Positions 8,685-14,357 of a stretch of DNA of 16,967 nucleotides are shown here, one piece after another; position 1 is the first letter of the stretch, and each line of letters starts with the position of its first letter. The notes below the pieces were generated by a model that was not told the DNA's origin, searched no databases, and saw nothing but the letters and a program-made list of their open reading frames with translations. A program made the position numbers and the translations under genes. The DNA lies in contig JABJFP010000173.1 in NCBI GenBank assembly GCA_018662715.1, forward strand, positions 1 to 16,967, in the 5' to 3' direction. The DNA comes from Methanobacteriota archaeon. GTDB lineage: Archaea; Thermoplasmatota; Poseidoniia; Poseidoniales; Poseidoniaceae.

Positions 8685-9722
8685 TTAAATCCCATTGTAA
8701 ATTGCGATTGCGGCATCGGTTTTAGCAACGGAAACTCTCCAATCATCCTCGGTGCCCATAAGAGCACGAATCGCATCTACATTTTCTGGAATAACATCAG
8801 ATTCTTGGTGAATCGCTTGGAAATAATAAAGAGTATTTCCATCAAGTTTCACCCCGTCTTCCCATACAAAGATTTCATGCAGGTCACCCCACTTACGACC
8901 GATGTCTCGAGCATATTCCATGACTTCTGCGGTCGTGGTGATGTTTGTTTCAGCACCGTTCATGATGATGATTCGGGGGTTACTCTTCCACAATTCAAGT
9001 ACAGATTGTGTAGTCAAGCCGTGTCCATCAGGCAGTGTGGCGACGATAGAATGGCAGTGCATGAGTGTGGTTGGGACTGCAACAGCCATTGAATTAATTG
9101 CAATTTCTGGTTTCACTGTCATGACGTCGGGGCCGTGATGGGATGGAACCTTCAATACGGGTTTGATAGCGTTAATCGGTCCTTTAGCTGAGTCACCCGG
9201 GTCTGCCGCTCGGCGGATCATGGTGCATTCAACTGAGAGAGAGCCACAATGTTCGTAAAGTGGAACCAACGTTCGGGAAAGACCCGTTGTGTTGCAGGAC
9301 ACGACACGAGTTCCTTGGACGTTTTTGTTCTCAAGGTGATTTGCTGATGAGGTATAGGACATTCCAGTCATAGCGTGTTTTTCTCCACCTTGGAAAATGT
9401 ACTTTACATCAGCTGCTAGATACTTCTCTTTGTTTGATGCGCCTACTTTACCGGGTGAGCAATCAACGACAACATCTGCAATTTCAAGAAGGTCTGAAAG
9501 ACCACCTTCGCACTGGTAACCGCCGGCTGCAAACGCTGCGATTTTGGATTCATCGTCGTATGTACAATACAATGGATATCCTTTGCGAACCGCCAAATCG
9601 CATCCAAAGGACGGTCGGGTCTTTGTAACACCGATAATTTCCATGTCATCTTGGGCGTCAACGGCATCCGCTACACGCTTTCCGATTGTTCCGTATCCGT
9701 TGATGGCGACCTTGATGCTCAT
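8685..9722 (-). CDS. gap: Glyceraldehyde-3-phosphate dehydrogenase, archaeal type II
   Basis: The enzyme interconverts glyceraldehyde 3-phosphate and 1,3-bisphosphoglycerate with NAD(P) in glycolysis or gluconeogenesis. The 345 residues from the ATG at 9722 match the type II family, which is typical of archaea and differs from bacterial GapA. The Rossmann motif VAINGYGTIGKRVADAV is at the very N-terminus. The catalytic Cys143 lies in VVSCNTTGLSR, MIRRAADP follows, and the conserved SHHGPDV is at about 194-200. An upstream GTG (9782) would add 20 residues ahead of a domain that normally begins with the nucleotide-binding strand. The ATG has a good ribosome binding site at 9726-9732, so I chose it. 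It is the first gene of the minus-strand run and diverges from the GXGXG gene. Confidence 0.95.
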   Translation of the reverse strand: MSIKVAINGYGTIGKRVADAVDAQDDMEIIGVTKTRPSFGCDLAVRKGYPLYCTYDDESKIAAFAAGGYQCEGGLSDLLEIADVVVDCSPGKVGASNKEKYLAADVKYIFQGGEKHAMTGMSYTSSANHLENKNVQGTRVVSCNTTGLSRTLVPLYEHCGSLSVECTMIRRAADPGDSAKGPINAIKPVLKVPSHHGPDVMTVKPEIAINSMAVAVPTTLMHCHSIVATLPDGHGLTTQSVLELWKSNPRIIIMNGAETNITTTAEVMEYARDIGRKWGDLHEIFVWEDGVKLDGNTLYYFQAIHQESDVIPENVDAIRALMGTEDDWRVSVAKTDAAIAIYNGI

Positions 9723-9725
9723 GAC

Positions 9726-9732
9726 CCTCTCC
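9726..9732 (-). promoter_or_regulatory. Ribosome binding site of GAPDH
   Basis: On the minus strand GGAGAGG lies three bases before the ATG at 9722, with the core GGAG six bases away. It decides in favour of this ATG over the GTG 60 bases upstream. Confidence 0.6.
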
Positions 9733-9835
9733 ATGCCTTGCTCAGTGAGGCCCTCAATAAACACTTCTTCACAAAAATCCACTCAATCCGTTACAAAATT
9801 CCACGACAAGAACGAAAATTTTGAAGGCCAAAGAC

Positions 9836-9841
9836 GGGAGG
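9836..9841 (+). promoter_or_regulatory. Ribosome binding site supporting the TTG start
   Basis: GGGAGG ends four bases before the TTG at 9846. It is the only strong site here and is the reason for preferring TTG over the ATG at 9873, which has only a weak AGGA more than 15 bases upstream. Confidence 0.45.
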
Positions 9842-9845
9842 ATAT

Positions 9846-11450
9846 TTGAGCAGGAACCACGAGCATAGCAACATGGCGGATGTGTCTGATGTGGTTCTGC
9901 GGTCGATGAGCATCAACGAAAAGTTGGGCCCTCGCTTACAAGCTGCTGCAGAACAAAATGCCATTCTTAGAATTGGATGGACAAATGCCGGAGACCCAGT
10001 CCCAAAAAACGGAGAACTCGGACTCTGCCCAGCACTCCCGAAAGGGTCACGCATCCGTGCATTGGGCGTATTAGGCTCTTGGGTATCGGCTTTTGGGAAA
10101 GGTGGTTCATTCACGGTTCAAGGAGATGCAGGCTCATTCCTAGGAGCAGCAAACGATGGCACAACCATCGTTTGCGAGCGAATGGCTGCAAACTTTACCG
10201 GCTACAAAATGCGAAGTGGAATCATTACCGTGCTTGATGGATGTGGTAACGACACAGGTGCCTGCATGGAAGGAGGCATTCTCGTGGTCCGAGGTGCAGC
10301 CGGTCAGCGGATTGGCGGAGGCATGCAAGACGGACTAGTGGTTGTTCACGGCGACGTTGGACCTGACCCCGGAGCAGGAATGCAAGGCGGTCGTATCATC
10401 ATCAACGGACGATGCCCAACTCCGCCCCCGGGCGTGATTCTCCGACCGCTTAGCGCCAAAGAGGTCAAAGAAATCAATACCCTGTTGGATGATGAAACAC
10501 TTCATGTTCCAGGAGATGCTGTTTGCTTGACGCATCAAGAAGGGCTCAATGTAGAATCTTTCGGCCATACGGTATCTGCCGGAGACCTCTCCCAAGTTGG
10601 GCTGCTAGGACACAAAAAACCACATCTCCCGAGATATGCTACGGTTGACACGGTTGCATTAGTTGGAATTTCTGAAGAAGTTCAATCCCTTGCACTCCCT
10701 CTTCCAATGCTTCCCTTTGTTGACACGGCATCAAGCATGGAAACCGATGTAACGGGTGATGATATTGCTATGGAAGTACTGAACCGCCACCCGGTAATGA
10801 CATCCTCTGAGCCACGACCTGTTGACGTCCTATTGATCAGTGAATCAAATCTTCTTGATGTGGGCGAAGAACTTCCAACTGCAGGAGGGTTTGGTATTGA
10901 CTTTGATCACCTCCCCAACATGAATGCAGAGGAAATTGATGGGTTCCTCGTCGCCCTTCGGTCTCTTGCAAAAGAGAATGCCCCCGTGATTTTTGTCCAA
11001 GGAATCAGTCGGATTCAATTCCTACATCAACGCGCAGAATACCATTCAGCAGATGTAGCAATGGCCAGAATTGAAGACGGTTCTGGACTCTCCGAAGCCG
11101 CCTCACTCCCAATGACTGGTCGTTCAAAGAAAGCTCATATTACCAACACGTCGATTCAAACTGGATTCCTACTTGGGTTTGCCGCGAACGGTCATGATTT
11201 AGCCGTCTTGGTAGCATCTGGTGCAAATATTGTATCGTGCGAAGCACCAATGGCAGACGGCATGGACATTGCATATTGGCTCCAGGGGACGCAAGAAGAA
11301 CTTGCGCAGCATCTTCGGCGGATAGGCGTTGATAGTATCGACCTGTTAGAACGTTCACACCTCCGTGCTCTTGACCACGAAACAGCAGCGGTAAGTGGAT
11401 TAAGGCTATCCGGCTATGACCGACCGCTCCCTCATTGGTTTGCTCGTTAG
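9846..11450 (+). CDS. GXGXG-domain protein with truncated glutamate-synthase-like C-terminal half
   Basis: The protein is 534 residues from a TTG start, or 525 from the ATG at 9873. Residues about 85-190 form a right-handed helix of GXGXG repeats (GDAGSFLGA, GNDTGACMEGG, GAAGQRIGGGMQDG, GDVGPDPGAGMQGG). This fold is shared by the third domain of glutamate synthase and by formylmethanofuran dehydrogenase subunit C. Residues about 325-530 resemble the end of the FMN domain of archaeal glutamate synthase: AHITNTSIQTG, then ASGANIVS, and finally SHLRALDHETAAVSGLRLSG. However, this half is only about 200 residues, and no cysteine cluster for a 3Fe-4S centre is present; the cysteines (61, 110, 133, 140, 190, 227, 465) are scattered. 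It may be a glutamate synthase accessory or scaffold protein, but catalysis alone looks unlikely. The stop is seven bases before pheT. Confidence 0.72.
   Translation: MSRNHEHSNMADVSDVVLRSMSINEKLGPRLQAAAEQNAILRIGWTNAGDPVPKNGELGLCPALPKGSRIRALGVLGSWVSAFGKGGSFTVQGDAGSFLGAANDGTTIVCERMAANFTGYKMRSGIITVLDGCGNDTGACMEGGILVVRGAAGQRIGGGMQDGLVVVHGDVGPDPGAGMQGGRIIINGRCPTPPPGVILRPLSAKEVKEINTLLDDETLHVPGDAVCLTHQEGLNVESFGHTVSAGDLSQVGLLGHKKPHLPRYATVDTVALVGISEEVQSLALPLPMLPFVDTASSMETDVTGDDIAMEVLNRHPVMTSSEPRPVDVLLISESNLLDVGEELPTAGGFGIDFDHLPNMNAEEIDGFLVALRSLAKENAPVIFVQGISRIQFLHQRAEYHSADVAMARIEDGSGLSEAASLPMTGRSKKAHITNTSIQTGFLLGFAANGHDLAVLVASGANIVSCEAPMADGMDIAYWLQGTQEELAQHLRRIGVDSIDLLERSHLRALDHETAAVSGLRLSGYDRPLPHWFAR
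10149..10175. repeat. Perfect 11-bp inverted repeat inside the GXGXG gene
   Basis: GCAAACGATGG and CCATCGTTTGC flank the five-base loop CACAA. All eleven positions pair, so the mRNA could form a stable hairpin about 300 bases into the gene. It encodes the segment AANDGTTIVC. Confidence 0.85.
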
Positions 11451-11455
11451 GTGAT
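11449..11455 (+). promoter_or_regulatory. Ribosome binding site of pheT
   Basis: AGGTGAT overlaps the TAG stop of the preceding gene and matches the complement of the archaeal 16S rRNA tail. It serves the ATG pair at 11458 and 11461, and its position suggests coupled translation. Confidence 0.6.
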
Positions 11456-11457
11456 TA

Positions 11458-13209
11458 ATGATGCCTACCATATCTGTTCCCCAATCGCTGCTAAAAGCCC
11501 TCCTCAGCAAGCATGGGATTGTCCATGATGTTGAAGTGATGGGAGACCAACTTCCATTGATGGGAACCGATATCGATGGATGTGATGATGAAACTCTTGA
11601 CATCGAAATTTTCCCTGACCGACCCGACTTGCTCAGCGGAGAGACGCTGGCATATGCAATTCGCCCATTTCTTCATGGCGCCCCAGCGGCACCCGAGATT
11701 CAGACCGTTTCAAGCGGAATAAAGATGCAAGTTGAACCGAGTTTATCGGCCATTAGACCCGTCGTGATGGGTGCGGTCGTGAAAGGGGTTGTTCTCCCAG
11801 ACGATGCAGAAGAACAAGAAGCGTTCATCAAGGCCCTCATGGACCATCAAGAGAAGTTACACTTTGCACTCGGACGTGGTCGGAAACGAGCCTCAATCGG
11901 TGTCCATGACCTCGCAGCGCTCCAACCGCCATTCAATGTCGTAGCAGCTCCAGGGACTCGTTCATTCATACCACTCGGAGAAGAAACTGCAATGGATATG
12001 AATACCATTCTATCAAGGCACCCAAAGGGTGTTGATTACGCTCATTTGCTCGAAGGAATGACTTCCTATCCACTTATTGTTGACGCCAACGACGATGTGC
12101 TTTCATTCCCTCCAATCATCAACGGAAACCATACTACTGTGACGACAAAAACCCGAGACTTCTTTGTGGATGTAACCGGTTGGGACCAACGTGCTTGCGA
12201 ATCGTCACTCATGCTCATTTGCCTCCAACTCCAAGAACGTGGAGGGAAAATAGAGACTGTTGAAGTGACCACCTGTGAAGGTCAAATCATAACCACTCCA
12301 AACGGTGCAGGCAAGTCTCACCTCGTCCCTGAAGAATTGGTCACCGGCTTACTTGGGCGCCAATTTCCAGATGATGAACTCAGCCATGCAATCAACCGCA
12401 TGGGTGGAACGTTTGTTGGCAGGAAAGATGCTCCAAAGGATTCACCAAAGCGTGCCTCAAAAATGTCCGAGGTAAGCGAAGGGGGCAACTTACTCGAGTT
12501 CATCATGCCACGTTGGCGCTTTGACATCCTTCACCCCGTAGATTTAGTGGAAGATATCGCCATAGGCCATGGATACGAAGACTTGGGCGAAGACCAACCT
12601 GTAGCCCAACTTACCGCTCAACCCCGCCCTGATCACAACATGAGACGCCGACTTCGTGAATCCATGCAGGGTCTTGGATTGATGCAAATCCAATCGCTTA
12701 CTCTTTCAAATGAAACAGACCAATTCACCAACATGCGCTGGAGTCAAAATCATGCTGTTACGGTCATAACAAACCCCATTACCGTCGACCATACCATGTT
12801 GCGACAGTTCCTTTTGCCGGGATTACTCCGCTTACTTGCAACAAATCGTCATCACGACCTACCGCAAGGAGTCTATGAACTCGGAACCGTAGTTAGAGAT
12901 CATAAAAATGCGGATAGAATGGCTTTCCTCATGGCAGAACGAAGTGGTGGATTTGCTGCTGTTAGAGGAAGAATTCAAGCGTTGTGCACCGACCTTGGCG
13001 TTTCAAACTGGCGTGCTGAACCCTTAGAGGATGGGGACGGCCCGTGGCTCGCTGGACGAGGCTCAAAACTCATGATCAACGACACATGGGTAGGTTGTTT
13101 TGGTGAAATTGACCCTTCAGTGGCCATGAACTATGAACTTCGGGTGCCGATTAACGGTGCTGAAATTGATGTCACAGCTCTCGTAAATCTTCTTGAAGAC
13201 CCCGTCTGA
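11458..13209 (+). CDS. pheT: Phenylalanine--tRNA ligase beta subunit, archaeal type
   Basis: This is the beta chain of the alpha2-beta2 enzyme that attaches Phe to tRNA-Phe; it binds tRNA and edits mischarged Tyr-tRNA. The 583 residues fit the short archaeal/eukaryotic form rather than the roughly 800-residue bacterial one. A DIEIFPDRPDLLSGE block lies near residues 48-62. The B3/4 editing domain covers about 100-265 and ends with SFPPIINGNHTTVTTKTRDF and VDVTGWD. The B5 domain (about 285-380) contains PRWRFDILHPVDLVEDIAIG followed by HGYEDL. The catalytic-like core domain (about 393-580) includes ITNPITVDHTMLRQFLLPGL. Two adjacent ATG codons (11458, 11461) could start it. The alpha chain gene is not in the window, so pheS and pheT are not adjacent downstream here. 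The SRAP gene starts nine bases after the stop. Confidence 0.95.
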   Translation: MMPTISVPQSLLKALLSKHGIVHDVEVMGDQLPLMGTDIDGCDDETLDIEIFPDRPDLLSGETLAYAIRPFLHGAPAAPEIQTVSSGIKMQVEPSLSAIRPVVMGAVVKGVVLPDDAEEQEAFIKALMDHQEKLHFALGRGRKRASIGVHDLAALQPPFNVVAAPGTRSFIPLGEETAMDMNTILSRHPKGVDYAHLLEGMTSYPLIVDANDDVLSFPPIINGNHTTVTTKTRDFFVDVTGWDQRACESSLMLICLQLQERGGKIETVEVTTCEGQIITTPNGAGKSHLVPEELVTGLLGRQFPDDELSHAINRMGGTFVGRKDAPKDSPKRASKMSEVSEGGNLLEFIMPRWRFDILHPVDLVEDIAIGHGYEDLGEDQPVAQLTAQPRPDHNMRRRLRESMQGLGLMQIQSLTLSNETDQFTNMRWSQNHAVTVITNPITVDHTMLRQFLLPGLLRLLATNRHHDLPQGVYELGTVVRDHKNADRMAFLMAERSGGFAAVRGRIQALCTDLGVSNWRAEPLEDGDGPWLAGRGSKLMINDTWVGCFGEIDPSVAMNYELRVPINGAEIDVTALVNLLEDPV

Positions 13210-13212
13210 GGT
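13208..13212 (+). promoter_or_regulatory. Ribosome binding site supporting the GTG start of the SRAP gene
   Basis: GAGGT overlaps the pheT stop and lies six bases before the GTG at 13219, which supports this non-ATG start and coupling to pheT. Confidence 0.5.
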
Positions 13213-13218
13213 ATACCC

Positions 13219-13890
13219 GTGTGCGGACGATTTGCATTAGGGCGACCCATTGAAGAAATTGCTAAGGAAATTCTTTGTGAACCGCTCTCCGAATTTACAC
13301 CCTTTGCACCCTCGTGGAATATATCCCCACAAGAATGGGTACCTGTCATTACTCAAACTGGAGTCCATAACGAACAAAATGTCCCTCGACACATGCGTTT
13401 GATGCGCTGGGGGTTGCGACCTTCTTGGGCAAACGCGTCGCCGAGAGAGCCCATCAATGCCAGAAGTGAAACCGCTCATGAAAAACCAATGTTTCGCAAT
13501 GCATGGAAGCAACGTCGAGGTGTGATACCGGCTGAGGGGTGGTACGAATGGATGAATACGCCTCAGGGGAAAGTACCGTGGTACCATTACCACATGGATG
13601 AATCAATCTGTTACATGGCGGTCCTGTGGGAATCATGGAATCATGCTGGCTCGGCGTTGGAATCATTCTCAATATTGACTACCGAAGCCAACGAAGATTG
13701 CATGGAGATTCATCAACGGATGCCTGTTCTTATTGAGGCACATGAGATTCAAGCATGGCTTAGCGGGTCATTGGTTTTGACTCCAACATCTGAAGGCCGA
13801 GTGGACCGTCATCCGGTCTCACAAAACGTCAATAACGCTACAAATGAAGGTCGAGAACTGGTCAAACCAATTCCAAGATTGTTTGATTAA
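13219..13890 (+). CDS. SRAP-domain protein (YedK/HMCES family)
   Basis: This 223-residue SOS-response-associated peptidase family protein belongs to the group that forms a covalent thiazolidine link with abasic sites in single-stranded DNA, shielding them from cleavage. After removal of the initiator Met, Cys2 becomes the N-terminal nucleophile (MCGRFALG). The other active-site residues are present: Asn80 in INARSET, Glu106 in IPAEGWYEW and His165 in EIHQRMPVL. The length matches the family. The start is GTG, fixed by the invariant Cys that follows. It lies nine bases after pheT on the same strand and its last four bases overlap the convergent small gene. Association with translation genes is probably just operon sharing. 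No LexA-type operator was seen. Confidence 0.93.
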   Translation: MCGRFALGRPIEEIAKEILCEPLSEFTPFAPSWNISPQEWVPVITQTGVHNEQNVPRHMRLMRWGLRPSWANASPREPINARSETAHEKPMFRNAWKQRRGVIPAEGWYEWMNTPQGKVPWYHYHMDESICYMAVLWESWNHAGSALESFSILTTEANEDCMEIHQRMPVLIEAHEIQAWLSGSLVLTPTSEGRVDRHPVSQNVNNATNEGRELVKPIPRLFD

Positions 13891-14282
13891 GAGTAAGGAA
13901 CATACGAGCCGTCACTGTTTTTGCTGTGAGGAGTTGGCTCAAAACTGCCATCGCCCTTCTTTTTGTAGTGATATCCATCGGTGTGGTGAACCCACGTAAA
14001 CGATTCTTCCTCCTCAGAGGATGCCTCAAGTTGAGGTTGAACTGCGGCAGGTGCTTGCTCCGCTATTCCATCATAATTGACTGATTGGTCAGTCGCTGCT
14101 TCAACTTTAGAAGAACCATCGCCAAATAATGCGAGGGCGTCTTTGTACGCCGAAGCGTCAACTGTTGTCGAAGGAGGCCGAGCATTGGGGTCTTCTCCCT
14201 TCTTGTACGTAATTGGAGCAGGTGGTGCCTCATCCAATTCAAGGACCTCTTGCTTTTTCTTAAAGGGCCAAATCGGAGCCAT
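13887..14282 (-). CDS. Small acidic protein of unknown function
   Basis: The 131 residues from the ATG at 14282 belong to no family I recognise. The N-terminus MAPIWPFKKKQ is short and basic-aromatic. The middle is Ala/Pro/Glu-rich and probably disordered, with an acidic run at about 89-93. The C-terminus is aromatic and His-rich (FTWVHHTDGYHYKKK) and repeats the motif DGS-Phe/Tyr-x-Pro twice (DGSFEP at about 111-116, DGSYVP at about 124-129). No signal peptide or membrane helix is evident. An ATG at 14348 would add 22 residues (MTCIICSMRFRRFHQQ and on), but it would lie only nine bases from the divergent gene's start. The stop overlaps the SRAP stop by four bases. The consistent acidic composition and the divergent upstream gap argue that it is a real gene. 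Confidence 0.6.
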   Translation of the reverse strand: MAPIWPFKKKQEVLELDEAPPAPITYKKGEDPNARPPSTTVDASAYKDALALFGDGSSKVEAATDQSVNYDGIAEQAPAAVQPQLEASSEEEESFTWVHHTDGYHYKKKGDGSFEPTPHSKNSDGSYVPYS

Positions 14283-14357
14283 GGCCTTGCGAGTCCCACC
14301 CTGTTGATGAAACCTACGAAAGCGCATTGAACAAATTATGCAAGTCATTGAAAGGGA
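14283..14357. promoter_or_regulatory. Divergent promoter region; TATA-like AAATTAT at 14333-14339
   Basis: The short gap between the small acidic gene and the surface-protein gene holds AAATTAT, preceded by GAAC. A transcript starting about 25 bases downstream would begin near 14361. That favours translation from the ATG at 14376, which has GGAG at 14368-14371, over the ATG at 14358. The inference rests on spacing alone. Confidence 0.35.

Larger units (their letters stand above)
9723..9845. promoter_or_regulatory. Divergent promoter region between GAPDH and the GXGXG gene
   Basis: The 123-base AT-rich gap must hold promoters for both directions. For GAPDH, TTTATT on the minus strand (9756-9761) is a candidate TATA box that would place the transcript start about ten bases before the ATG. 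For the plus strand, AAAATTTT (9815-9822) is a candidate TATA element whose start site would fall near 9843. Both boxes are guesses from spacing and composition. Confidence 0.4.

Noticed and set aside
9723..9782. GTG start for GAPDH, twenty codons upstream
   Set aside because: It would put 20 residues before the Rossmann strand that normally begins the protein, and the ATG at 9722 has its own ribosome binding site.
10090..10420. GXGXG gene as a formylmethanofuran dehydrogenase subunit C
   Set aside because: The GXGXG helix fits either family, but the C-terminal half matches the end of archaeal glutamate synthase and no other methanofuran gene is present.
12295..12325. GAGKS in PheT as a Walker A nucleotide-binding loop
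   Set aside because: The Gly five positions before GKS is missing, and PheT has no P-loop domain; it is a chance match within the region before B5.
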